DNA from: JAFAZJ01 sp050183765
Lineage (GTDB): Bacteria; Pseudomonadota; Alphaproteobacteria; Reyranellales; Reyranellaceae
DNA: 31,246 nucleotides
Direction of reading: 5' to 3'
Assembly: GCA_050183765.1 (NCBI GenBank)
Contig: JBFXAZ010000063.1
Span: 1-31,246, forward strand
Shown here: positions 7,607 through 16,982 of the stretch, piece after piece
Layout: each line of letters starts with the position of its first letter
Numbering within the stretch: position 1 is the stretch's first letter
Notes under the pieces: model-generated
Told to the model about the DNA's origin: nothing
Seen by the model: only the letters and a program-made list of their open reading frames with translations
The model's database searches: none
Position numbers and translations under genes: made by a program

Positions 7607-7642
7607 GGCCGCAGATACCGGGTGCGGGCACCGCCCCGGGTC

Positions 7643-7794
7643 GTGATCCGAGCCGCAACGCCAGTTGTCTATCGGGACCGCCCAGCAGGGCGATCCGGCC
7701 GCGTGGCGAACCTCCTGATGAATTACGCGGAACCTGCCGCGCATTCGGTCATTCATCCTCAAGCCCGAAATCCGGGCCCTCTCAGACGAAATCC

Positions 7795-7798
<4 letters not shown>
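7643..7798 (+). CDS. Possible rho leader peptide
   Basis: A GTG at 7643 opens a frame of 51 codons whose stop TGA (7796-7798) overlaps the rho ATG as ATGA. A shorter version from ATG 7718 has 26 codons with the same stop. The sequence is rich in Arg, Pro and Ala and matches nothing I recognise. No good ribosome binding site is seen for either start. In this GC-rich genome an open frame of this size can arise by chance; the overlap with rho is what makes it worth recording. Confidence 0.25.
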
Positions 7799-9171
<1,373 letters not shown>

Positions 9172-9180
9172 AACGATATC

Positions 9181-9247
9181 TGTCATCCCGAGCAACGCGA
9201 GGGATCCAGGCGACTGTCCTGGATTCCTCGCTGCGCTCGGAATGACA
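9181..9247. repeat. Palindromic intergenic repeat element
   Basis: A 67-nt imperfect palindrome starting TGTCATCCCGAGC and ending GCTCGGAATGACA. The two arms, about 30 nt each, match with a few mismatches around a short centre (CGACTG). It fills most of the 83-nt gap between the convergent rho and dehydrogenase genes, so its transcript could fold as a bidirectional stem, although no U-tract follows. Its outer half resembles the repeat arms at 23150 and 31197, so it is one of a dispersed family. Confidence 0.85.
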
Positions 9248-9254
9248 AGTCAGC

Positions 9255-12245
9255 TCACGCCAGCGCCATCTCCAGCACGCGCGCGACATGCAGCGCCTCG
9301 CGCTGCGCGCCGTCGTGGATCTGGTGGCGGCAGCTCGTGCCGTCGGCGACGATCAGGGTGTCGGCACCGGCGGCGCGCACCGCGGGCAGCAGCGACAGCT
9401 CGGCCATCGCCATCGACACGTCGTGATGCGCGGCCTCGTAGCCGAAGGCGCCGGCCATGCCGCAGCAGCTCGATTCGATCGGCGTGGTGGTCAGGCCGGG
9501 AACCCAGCCCAGCACCGTCTGCACCGGACCCATGGCGCCGAAGGCCTTCTGGTGGCAATGGCCGTGCAGCAGCGCCTTGCTCTGCGGCAGCGCCTTGAGC
9601 GCCAGATCGCAGCGGCCGGCCGCCTTCTCGCGCGCCAGGAACTCCTCGAACAGGAAGCTGCTCTCGGCGATGCGCGCGGCCTCATTACCCAGGCCCATCA
9701 CCGTGTACTCATCGCGCAGCGACAGCAGGCACGACGGCTCCAGCCCGACGATCGGCACGCCGCGCGCGACGAAGGGCGCGACCGCCGCGACCAGGCGCGA
9801 TGCCTCGCGCTTCGCCTCGTCGATCAGCCCGGCGGCTAGGTAGGTGCGGCCGCAGCACAGGGGCCGTTCCGAGTCGCCGGCCGATGCGACATGTACCTTG
9901 TAGCCCGCTGCCGCGAGCACGCGCAGCGCGGCCCGCGCGTTGTCGGGCTCGAAGTAGGTGTTGAAGGTATCGGCGAGGAAGACGACCTCGTGCGTGCCCG
10001 ATGTCGTGCCGGTCGCGCGAAAGCGATCGCCGCGCCATTTCGGCAGCGAGCGCCGGGCCGAGAATCCCAGCCACTTTTCCGACAGCGCCGCGGCGCCCGG
10101 CAGCGTGTCGCGCAGATTGAACAGCCACGGCATCCGCGCCGCCCAGGGCGCGTAGCGCGGCAGGTGGGCGATCAGCTTGTCCTTGAGACCCACGCCATGG
10201 CGGCGCGCGCGTTGATGCGACACCTCGATCTTCATGCGCGCCATGTCGACGCCGGTGGGGCAGTCGCGCTTGCAGCCCTTGCAGGCGACGCACAGGTCCA
10301 TCGCCGATGCGACCGCGTCGGAGGTCAGGGCCTCGGCGCCGAGCTGGCCGGACAGCGCCAGCCGCAGCGTGTTGGCGCGGCCGCGCGTCAGGTCCTGCTC
10401 GTTGCGGGTGACGCGGAAGCTGGGGCACATCGTGCCGGCGTCGAACTTCCGGCAGTGGCCGTTGTTGTTGCACATCTCCACGGCCTTGGCGAAGCCGCCG
10501 GCCGGATCGCCGCCGGTGCCGGGCGCCGTCGTGTTCTCGGTGCGCGGATCGGCCTGGACGTTCCACGCCGACCAGTCGAGCGCGGTCTTCAGCTCGACCG
10601 TGCGATAGCCCGGCTTGAAGCGGAACAGCTCGCGCTGGTCCATCTTGGTGGGCCGCACGATCTTGCCGGGGTTGAGGATGCCCAGCGGATCGAAGGCGTC
10701 CTTGAGCTCCTCGAAGGCCCGGGTGAGCTTCGGCCCGAACTGCCAGCCCACCCATTCGCTGCGCACCAGCCCGTCGCCGTGCTCGCCCGAGAACGCGCCC
10801 TTGTACTCGCGCACCAGCGCGCCGGCCTCCTCGGCGATGGCGCGCATCTTCTCGGCGCCGTCGCGGCGCATGTCGAGGATCGGCCGCACGTGCAAGGTGC
10901 CGACGCTGGCATGCGCGTACCAGGTGCCGCGCGTGCCGTGCTTCTCGAAGACATCGGTGAGGCGCGAGGTGTAGTCGGCGAGATGCTCCAGCGGCACCGC
11001 GCAATCCTCGATGAAGGAGACCGGCTTTCCGTCGCCCTTCATCGACATCATGATGTTGAGCCCGGCCTTGCGCACCTCCCACAGCGCCGATTGCGCCCTG
11101 GCGTCGACCATCTCGACAACGCTGCCGGGCAGGCCGAGATCGCCCATCAGGTCGACCAGCCGCTTGAGGTCGCGGATCTGCGTGTCGCGATCCTCGCCGG
11201 CGAACTCGACCAGCAGGATCGCCTGCGGCGCGCCGATCAGCGCGGCGTCGATCACCGGGCGGAAGGCGGGATTGGCGCGCGCCAGGTCGATCATGGTGCG
11301 GTCGACCAGCTCGACCGCGACCGGCTTGAGCGTGACGATGTGCTGCGTCAGCTCCATGGCGCGGCGGAAGCTCGGGAAGTTCACCACGCCCAGGGTCTTG
11401 TGCTTGGGCAGCGGCGACAATTTCAGCGTCAGGCGCCGCGTCACCGCCAGCGTGCCCTCGCTGCCGACCAGAAGGTGAGCGAGGTTGATCGAGTTGTCGC
11501 TGGTGTAGGGCCGCTCGCTCTGGGGGTGGAAGACGTCGAGGTTGTAGCCGCCCACCCGGCGCAGCACCTTGGGCCACAGGCGCTCAATCTCGCCCTGCTC
11601 GCGCGCCGCCAGACCACGGGCCACCTCGGCCAGCCGTCGCACATGCGGGTTGGCGTCGTCCTCGTCGTAGCGGCCAAAGCGCGCCTCGCCGCCGTCGGCG
11701 AGGATGGCATCGATCGCCTCGACGTTGTGCACCATGTTGCCGTAGCGGATCGAGCGGCTGCCGCAGGAATTGTTGCCGGCCATGCCGCCTAGGGTGCATT
11801 GCGCCGAGGTCGAGACGTCGACCGGGTACCACAGGCCATGCGGCTTGAGGAACGTGTTGAGGTGATCGAGCACCAGGCCGGGCTGCACGGTGATCGAGGC
11901 GCGCTCCCTGTCGAACGCGACCACCTCGCGCAGGTGCTTGCTGAAATCGACGACCAGCGCTTCGCCAACAGTCTGGCCGCACTGAGAGGTGCCGGCGCCG
12001 CGCGGCAGGATCGGCACCTTCAGGTCGCGCGCGACGTCGACCACCGCGCGCAGATCATCCTCGTCGCGCGGCACCACCACGCCGACCGGGTCGACCTGGT
12101 AGATCGACGCGTCGGTGGCGTAGCGGCCGCGCGCCGCGGCATCGAACATCACCTCGCCCTTGAGCGCGCCTTTCAGCGTTCGTTCGAGCGTGCGGACCGG
12201 CGCTTTCGGCACAGGCGGTGGCGTCGCGGTATGGGTCGTCGTCAT
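9255..12245 (-). CDS. FAD/Fe-S 2-hydroxyacid dehydrogenase (GlcD-GlcF fusion, YdiJ type)
   Basis: Large 996-residue flavoprotein. The N-terminal half is an FAD-linked oxidase of the VAO/GlcD type: VGVVVPRDEDDLRAVV, ILPRGAGTSQCGQ and GGMAGNNSCGSRSIRYGN bind FAD, and GEHGDGLVRSEW is the usual C-terminal signature. The second half is GlcF-like, with cysteine groups at 592/598/607 and CVACKGCKRDCP at 652-662 for iron-sulfur clusters. Two cysteine-rich CCG motifs follow near 795 and 927. E. coli YdiJ has the same plan and oxidises D-2-hydroxyglutarate; relatives use D-lactate or glycolate. The substrate is unproven. ATG 12245 overlaps the GntR stop by 4 nt, so regulator and enzyme are co-translated. 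A shared regulatory region with an aminotransferase suggests glyoxylate-related metabolism. Confidence 0.92.
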   Translation of the reverse strand: MTTTHTATPPPVPKAPVRTLERTLKGALKGEVMFDAAARGRYATDASIYQVDPVGVVVPRDEDDLRAVVDVARDLKVPILPRGAGTSQCGQTVGEALVVDFSKHLREVVAFDRERASITVQPGLVLDHLNTFLKPHGLWYPVDVSTSAQCTLGGMAGNNSCGSRSIRYGNMVHNVEAIDAILADGGEARFGRYDEDDANPHVRRLAEVARGLAAREQGEIERLWPKVLRRVGGYNLDVFHPQSERPYTSDNSINLAHLLVGSEGTLAVTRRLTLKLSPLPKHKTLGVVNFPSFRRAMELTQHIVTLKPVAVELVDRTMIDLARANPAFRPVIDAALIGAPQAILLVEFAGEDRDTQIRDLKRLVDLMGDLGLPGSVVEMVDARAQSALWEVRKAGLNIMMSMKGDGKPVSFIEDCAVPLEHLADYTSRLTDVFEKHGTRGTWYAHASVGTLHVRPILDMRRDGAEKMRAIAEEAGALVREYKGAFSGEHGDGLVRSEWVGWQFGPKLTRAFEELKDAFDPLGILNPGKIVRPTKMDQRELFRFKPGYRTVELKTALDWSAWNVQADPRTENTTAPGTGGDPAGGFAKAVEMCNNNGHCRKFDAGTMCPSFRVTRNEQDLTRGRANTLRLALSGQLGAEALTSDAVASAMDLCVACKGCKRDCPTGVDMARMKIEVSHQRARRHGVGLKDKLIAHLPRYAPWAARMPWLFNLRDTLPGAAALSEKWLGFSARRSLPKWRGDRFRATGTTSGTHEVVFLADTFNTYFEPDNARAALRVLAAAGYKVHVASAGDSERPLCCGRTYLAAGLIDEAKREASRLVAAVAPFVARGVPIVGLEPSCLLSLRDEYTVMGLGNEAARIAESSFLFEEFLAREKAAGRCDLALKALPQSKALLHGHCHQKAFGAMGPVQTVLGWVPGLTTTPIESSCCGMAGAFGYEAAHHDVSMAMAELSLLPAVRAAGADTLIVADGTSCRHQIHDGAQREALHVARVLEMALA

Positions 12246-12901
12246 GCCATGTCTTCCAGGACCGCGTCGCGCTTGTGCGCGAGATGATCCACCAAGACGC
12301 GGCGCAGGCGCTCGCCGTCGCGCGCCGCCAGCGCGTCGAGCATCTCGCCGTGGTCGGCGACCGCCCGGTCCCATTTCTCCTGGATGTAGTTCGAGCGAAA
12401 GCGCAGGGCGTGCAGGCGGTCGTTGAGCGCACGATAGGTGCGCGTCAAGGTCGGGTTGCCGGCGATGGCGTTGATGCGCTCGTGGATGATGCGGTTGATC
12501 CGGTAGTAGCCCGGCAGGTCGCGCTCAGCGTGATGGGCGACCATTTCCTGGTGCATGGTGCGAAGCGCCGCGATGTCGGCGTCGGTGACGTGCCGGCAGG
12601 CAAGCTCGCCCGACAGGCCCTCGAGCGCACCCATCACGTCGAAGGTGTCGCGCACCTCGGCGGGCGACAGCTTCACCACCTGCGCGCCGCGGTGCGGCAG
12701 CAGCGAGATCAGGCCTTCGGTGGCGAGCACGCGAAAGGCCTCGCGCAGCGGCGTGCGCGAGATGCCCAGCTGCTCGCACAGCTCGCGCTCGTTGAGCCGC
12801 TCGCCAGGTTTCAGCCGATCCTCGACGATCATGTCGCGCAGCCGGCTGGCTACCGCCGCATGCAGTGCCTGCCGGTTGATCAGCGCCGAGGGGCCGTCCA
12901 T
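12242..12901 (-). CDS. GntR family transcriptional regulator, FCD type
   Basis: DNA-binding repressor or activator of 219 residues. The winged helix-turn-helix covers about 12-75 (LKPGERLNERELCEQLGISR, then TPLREAFRVLATEGLI). It is followed by an all-helical FCD ligand-binding domain (about 80-215), the FadR subfamily that commonly senses organic acids. The start at ATG 12901 gives the usual N-terminal length; an in-frame TTG 24 nt further upstream is possible. It overlaps the dehydrogenase gene by 4 nt and diverges from the aminotransferase gene. The 20-bp palindrome at 12946 lies 45 nt upstream and fits its own operator, implying autoregulation. Confidence 0.95.
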   Translation of the reverse strand: MDGPSALINRQALHAAVASRLRDMIVEDRLKPGERLNERELCEQLGISRTPLREAFRVLATEGLISLLPHRGAQVVKLSPAEVRDTFDVMGALEGLSGELACRHVTDADIAALRTMHQEMVAHHAERDLPGYYRINRIIHERINAIAGNPTLTRTYRALNDRLHALRFRSNYIQEKWDRAVADHGEMLDALAARDGERLRRVLVDHLAHKRDAVLEDMA

Positions 12902-12945
12902 CGCCTCACAAATCTCCTGCCGCAAACCCGTCTGGACTCACTCTG

Positions 12946-12965
12946 GCATATTGTATACAAAATGC
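12946..12965. promoter_or_regulatory. Predicted GntR operator palindrome
   Basis: GCATATTGTATACAAAATGC is a 20-bp palindrome with a single mismatched pair. Its perfect core TTGTATACAA fits the GT...AC pattern typical of FadR-subfamily GntR operators. It is the only strongly AT-rich spot in the 105-nt gap between the divergent regulator and aminotransferase genes, so bound protein would probably cover promoter elements for both directions. Confidence 0.75.
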
Positions 12966-13006
12966 AAGATGCTCGCGAATGACGCCAGCCAACGGAGGAA
13001 TCGACC

Positions 13007-14224
13007 ATGCTGCGCCTCAACGGGCATCCCAGCGGCCGCCATTTCCTGCAGATCCCGGGTCCGACCAACGTGCCGGACCGCGTCCTGCGCGCGATGGACT
13101 ACCCGACGATCGACCATCGCGGGCCGGAGTTCCAGGCCATGGCGCTGAAGGTCCTGCGCGACATCCGCAAGGTCTTCCAGACCGAGCAGCCGGTCGTGAT
13201 CTACCCCTCCTCGGGCACCGGCGCCTGGGAAGCCGCCCTGGTCAACACGCTCTCGCCCGGCGATCCGGTGCTGATGGTCGAGACCGGCCATTTCGCGACC
13301 CTCTGGAAGAAGATCGCCGACAAGTTCGGCCTGAAGCCGGAGTTCATTCCCGGCGACTGGCGACGCGGCGTCGATGCCGCGGTGCTTGAGGCGCGGCTGC
13401 GCGAAGACAAGGGTCACACCATCAAGGCGGTCTGTGTCGTGCACAACGAGACGTCGACGGCGGTGACCTCCGACATCGCCGCCGTGCGCCGCGCCATCGA
13501 CGCGGCCCGGCATCCGGCGCTGCTGATGGTCGACACGATCTCCTCCCTGGGCTCGATCGACTACCGACACGACGAGTGGGGCGTCGACGTCACCGTGGGC
13601 GGCTCGCAGAAGGGCCTGATGCTGCCGCCGGGCCTGTCCTTCAACGCGATCAGCCAGAAGGCGCTGGCGGCGTCGAAGAGCGCTGCGATCACCCGCTCCT
13701 ACTGGAGCTGGGAAGAACAGCTGACGATGAACGCCAATGGCTGGTTCCCCTATACGCCGGCCACCAACCTGCTCTACGGGCTGAGCGAAGCCATCGATAT
13801 GCTGATGGAGGAAGGCCTCGCCAATGTCTTCGCGCGCCATGCCCGGCATGGCGAGGCGACGCGGCGCGCGGTGCGCGCCTGGGGGCTGGAGCTTCTGTGC
13901 GTCAATCCCGCCGAGTACAGCAACGCGCTGACCGCCGTGCTGATGCCCGCCGGGCACGACGCCGATGCCTTCCGCAAGGTCGTGCTGGCGAAGTTCAACA
14001 TGTCGCTGGGCCAGGGCCTGAGCAAGGTCGCGGGCAAGGTCTTCCGCATCGGCCATCTCGGCGACTTCAACGACCTGTCGCTGATCGGCACCCTGGGCGG
14101 GGTCGAGATGGGCCTCGCCGTCGCCGGCGTGCCGCACAGGAGCGGCGGGACGCAGGCCGCGATGGACTACCTCAAGAGCGTCGCGTCGGGCGCGTCCCAG
14201 CAGCCGGCGCGCGCGGCGGAATAG
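13007..14224 (+). CDS. Serine-glyoxylate aminotransferase-like class V aminotransferase
   Basis: PLP enzyme of 405 residues that, by family, transfers the amino group of serine (or alanine) to glyoxylate, giving glycine and hydroxypyruvate (or pyruvate). It begins with the typical FLQIPGPTNVPDRVLRAMD. YPSSGTGAWEAAL is the PLP phosphate region, VDTISSLGSIDYRHDEWGVD contains the PLP-ring aspartate, and GGSQKGLMLPPGL has the Schiff-base lysine, Lys202. The GGAGG at 12994-12998 precedes the ATG. It is divergent from the GntR regulator, with the operator between them. Coupled to a 2-hydroxyacid dehydrogenase, it could turn glycolate-derived glyoxylate into glycine; this is inference from context. 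Confidence 0.93.
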   Translation: MLRLNGHPSGRHFLQIPGPTNVPDRVLRAMDYPTIDHRGPEFQAMALKVLRDIRKVFQTEQPVVIYPSSGTGAWEAALVNTLSPGDPVLMVETGHFATLWKKIADKFGLKPEFIPGDWRRGVDAAVLEARLREDKGHTIKAVCVVHNETSTAVTSDIAAVRRAIDAARHPALLMVDTISSLGSIDYRHDEWGVDVTVGGSQKGLMLPPGLSFNAISQKALAASKSAAITRSYWSWEEQLTMNANGWFPYTPATNLLYGLSEAIDMLMEEGLANVFARHARHGEATRRAVRAWGLELLCVNPAEYSNALTAVLMPAGHDADAFRKVVLAKFNMSLGQGLSKVAGKVFRIGHLGDFNDLSLIGTLGGVEMGLAVAGVPHRSGGTQAAMDYLKSVASGASQQPARAAE

Positions 14225-14350
14225 CCGCGCTCGCCAATCGGTCGCGTGCGCCGCATCCCACGGGTAGTGGGGGCGAGGTGGCGCGTGGGCTATCGGTTCC
14301 ATGCGGAGGGCCGTCAGAAAGCTGTAACCCGTTGATGGCATGAGGGAATT

Positions 14351-14371
14351 GCGGATGGCCTTAGTATCCGC
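14351..14371 (+). terminator. Weak hairpin after the aminotransferase gene
   Basis: GCGGAT and ATCCGC form a 6-bp stem around a 9-nt loop, followed after 8 nt by a short AATTTT. A second small hairpin (CCCAC/GTGGG) lies at 14257-14271. Either could assist termination, but neither is a good intrinsic terminator. The rest of the 243-nt gap 14225-14467 holds no gene I can support. Confidence 0.25.
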
Positions 14372-14407
14372 ATGGGGAATTTTCGGTCGCTTTTGATCAC
14401 GCGTGCG

Positions 14408-14416
14408 TGCCATAGT
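14408..14416 (+). promoter_or_regulatory. Possible extended -10 element for the glycan/ABC gene run
   Basis: TGC followed by CATAGT resembles an extended -10 box, 51 nt before the ATG of the first glycosyltransferase. The -35 position is poor (TCGCTT at 18-nt spacing). A promoter must lie somewhere in 14225-14467, since no other gap of that size occurs until after the ABC permeases. This is the best spot I see. Confidence 0.22.
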
Positions 14417-14467
14417 CCCGACGAACCCGGGCGGTAGTTGGGCCGAGGCCGACGGGGGGAGAGCGAG

Positions 14468-15739
14468 ATGACCGGAACCGACCGGGCCAAGCGTGTGCTG
14501 ATCTACAGCCACGACAGTTTTGGACTGGGCCACCTGAGCCGTTGCCGCACGATCGCCAACGCGCTGGCGGCGGCCGACGAGGATCTCTCCATCCTGATCA
14601 TCTCGGGCTCGCCGATCATCGGCAGCTTCGACTTCGGCGCCCGCGTCGACTTCGTGCGCGTGCCCGGCATCGGCAAGCGCAGCGACGGCGAATACGAGGC
14701 GCTCAACCTCAACATCGGCATCGACCGCACGGTGGCGATGCGCTCGGCGCTGATCCGCGAAACCGCGGAGATGTTCGATCCCGACCTGTTCATCGTCGAC
14801 AAGGAGCCGCTGGGTCTGCGCGGCGAGGTGTCGGAGACCCTGAAGGTGCTCAAGGCGCGCGGCACGCCGCTGGTGCTGGGTCTGCGCGACGTGATGGACG
14901 AGCCGACCATGCTGGCGCCGGAATGGAAGCGCAAGAACGTGCTGCCGGCGCTGAAGCATCTCTACGACGAGCTCTGGATCTACGGCCTGCCGCAGTTCAA
15001 TGATCCGCTGAGCGGCATCACCCTGCCCAAGGCGGTGCGGCGCAAGACCGTGTACACCGGCTATCTGCGCCGCGACCTGCCGCGCGAGAGCGACGACCTC
15101 GCGGTGCTGCACGATCTCAACCGGCCCTACATCCTGGTGACCGCCGGCGGCGGCGGCGACGGCGAGGCGGTGGTCGACTGGGTGCTGCGGGCCTACGAGC
15201 ACGACGCCAACATCCCCTATGCCGCGATCGTGGTGTTCGGCCCCTTCATGGCGCCCGAAGCCCGCGAGGCGTTCCGCCAGCGCGCCGAGAAGCTGCGCGG
15301 CGGTCCGGTCCGCACGCTGACCTTCGAGACCCATCTCGGGCCGCTGATGGATCGCGCCGCCGGCGTCGTCGCGATGGGCGGCTACAACACGTTCTGCGAG
15401 ATCCTGTCCTTCGACAAGAAGGCGCTGATCGTGCCGCGCACGGTGCCGCGCCGCGAGCAGTACATCCGCGCCCAGGGCGCGCGCCAGCTCGGGTTGGCCA
15501 ACATGCTGGCCGACGACGGCGTGCGCGACCCGGCGAGGATGGCCACGGCGCTGCGGCAATTGCCGCAGCAGGGCCTGCCGTCGGAAGTCGTGATCCCCGG
15601 CCTGCTCGACGGGCTGCCCAATGTCGGCAAGCTGGTAGCGCGTCATCTGAGGCGGCCGCTGTGGCGGCCGGTGCCGGTGATGATGCCGCAGGACGATGTG
15701 GCCACACCCGAGGCGGCGCGGCGGCGTAGACAGGCGTGA
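14468..15739 (+). CDS. MurG-like glycosyltransferase (GT-B fold), first paralogue
   Basis: Predicted cytoplasmic or membrane-associated glycosyltransferase of 423 residues. The N-terminal domain opens VLIYSHDSFGLGHLSRCRTI, where GLGH (19-22) is the glycine-rich loop of MurG/GT28-like enzymes. VTAGGGGDGEAVVDW starts the C-terminal, nucleotide-sugar-binding domain. MGGYNTFCEILSFDKKALIV (about 305-325) is the donor-site segment. The donor and acceptor are unknown. A second gene of the same type lies at 18691. The GGGGGGAGAG before the ATG serves as ribosome binding site, and the stop overlaps the next start (GTGA). It is the first gene of a 13-kb co-directional run. Confidence 0.88.
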   Translation: MTGTDRAKRVLIYSHDSFGLGHLSRCRTIANALAAADEDLSILIISGSPIIGSFDFGARVDFVRVPGIGKRSDGEYEALNLNIGIDRTVAMRSALIRETAEMFDPDLFIVDKEPLGLRGEVSETLKVLKARGTPLVLGLRDVMDEPTMLAPEWKRKNVLPALKHLYDELWIYGLPQFNDPLSGITLPKAVRRKTVYTGYLRRDLPRESDDLAVLHDLNRPYILVTAGGGGDGEAVVDWVLRAYEHDANIPYAAIVVFGPFMAPEAREAFRQRAEKLRGGPVRTLTFETHLGPLMDRAAGVVAMGGYNTFCEILSFDKKALIVPRTVPRREQYIRAQGARQLGLANMLADDGVRDPARMATALRQLPQQGLPSEVVIPGLLDGLPNVGKLVARHLRRPLWRPVPVMMPQDDVATPEAARRRRQA

Positions 15740-16977
15740 TCGCGTCGGCCGGCTCCGGCCCAACCCTGGCCATCGTCCTCAAGGGCTATCCGCGCCTGTC
15801 GGAGACCTTCATCGCGCAGGAGATCGCGGCCTTCGAGGAGCGCGGGCTGGACCTCCTGATCGTCTCGCTGCGCCATCCCACCGAGCGCAAGACGCATCCC
15901 GTGCACCAGCGCATCCGTGCCCGGATCCTGTATCTCCCGGAATATCTCTATCAGGAGCCGCTGCGTGTCCTGAAAGCGTGGTGGGCGGCGCGCCGCCTGC
16001 CGGGCTATCGCGCCGCGCTGCGCCAATGGTTCACCGACTGGCGGCGCGACCGGACGCCCAACCGCGGGCGTCGCTTTGGCCAGGCGCTGGTGCTGGCGCG
16101 CGAGCTGCCGGACAGCGTCAAGCATTTGCACGTGCATTTTCTGCACACGCCGGCGTCGGTGACGCGCTACGCCGCGATGATGCGCGGCCTGCCGTGGAGC
16201 GGTTCGGCACACGCCAAGGACGTCTGGACCACGCCCGACTGGGAAATCCGCGAGAAGCTCGCCGATTGCCAGTGGCTGGTGACCTGCACCGCGACCGGCC
16301 GCGACCATCTCGCCGCGCTGGCGCCGACCAAAGATCGCGTCCAGCTGGTCTACCACGGCCTCGATCTCGCACACCTGCCGACACCCCCGCCGCCCCGGCC
16401 GCCGCGCGATGGCAGCAACGCCCAGGACCCCGTGACCATCCTCTCGGTGGGGCGCCGCGTCGAGAAGAAGGGGCTCGATGATCTGCTCGAGGCTTTGGCG
16501 CGACTGCCCAAGAGCCTGCACTGGAACTTCAGCCATATCGGCGGCGGCCCTCTGGGCGAGCAGCTGAGGGCGCAGGCCCGGCGCCTGGGCATCGCCGATC
16601 GCTGCACATGGCATGGCGCGCAGGCGCAGCCCTTCGTCTTCAACGCCTATGGCTATGCCGATCTCTTCGTGCTGGCCAGCCGCATCGCCGCCGATGGCGA
16701 TCGCGACGGCCTGCCCAACGTGCTGATGGAGGCGCAGAGCCAGGCGCTGCCGTGCATCTCCACGCGCGTCTCGGCGATCCCCGAGCTGATCGACGACGGC
16801 AAGAGCGGCGTGCTCGTGCCGCCTCAGGATCCGGCGGCGCTGGCGCAGGCGATCGAGCGCCTGATCCGCGACCCCGCCTTGCGCGCGCGACTGGGCCAGG
16901 GCGGCTTCGAGACGGTGCTGCGGGCCTTCTCCTTCGATGCCGGCATCGAGCGGCTGGTCGCGCGCTTGCGGCGATAG
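15736..16977 (+). CDS. Glycosyltransferase family 4 protein
   Basis: Retaining GT-B glycosyltransferase of 413 residues. The GTG start overlaps the upstream stop by 4 nt and lies just before the first strand, LAIVLKGYPRLSETFIAQEI, a form often seen in exopolysaccharide and colanic-acid-type enzymes. HVHFLHTPASVT and YHGLDL mark the linker region. ILSVGRRVEKKGLDDLLEAL begins the donor domain. GLPNVLMEAQSQALPCI followed by IPELIDDGKSGVLVPP is the GT4 donor-binding signature. The protein has a proline-rich linker PTPPPPRPPRD between the domains. The product is unknown. Confidence 0.92.
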   Translation: MIASAGSGPTLAIVLKGYPRLSETFIAQEIAAFEERGLDLLIVSLRHPTERKTHPVHQRIRARILYLPEYLYQEPLRVLKAWWAARRLPGYRAALRQWFTDWRRDRTPNRGRRFGQALVLARELPDSVKHLHVHFLHTPASVTRYAAMMRGLPWSGSAHAKDVWTTPDWEIREKLADCQWLVTCTATGRDHLAALAPTKDRVQLVYHGLDLAHLPTPPPPRPPRDGSNAQDPVTILSVGRRVEKKGLDDLLEALARLPKSLHWNFSHIGGGPLGEQLRAQARRLGIADRCTWHGAQAQPFVFNAYGYADLFVLASRIAADGDRDGLPNVLMEAQSQALPCISTRVSAIPELIDDGKSGVLVPPQDPAALAQAIERLIRDPALRARLGQGGFETVLRAFSFDAGIERLVARLRR

Positions 16978-16982
16978 ATGCT

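Noticed and set aside
9891..11792. Long plus-strand open frame opposite the FAD/Fe-S dehydrogenase
   Set aside because: The minus strand encodes all FAD and iron-sulfur motifs in one frame. The plus-strand product has no recognisable domain.
12938..15763. Very long open frame on the minus strand across the aminotransferase and the first glycosyltransferase
   Set aside because: It is antisense to two clear genes, has a low-complexity Arg/His/Gln-rich translation without known motifs, and is explained by high GC at third codon positions.
16978..16980. ATG immediately after the first GT4 stop as start of the second GT4 gene
   Set aside because: It is in a different frame from the glycosyltransferase, which is open from ATG 16983.
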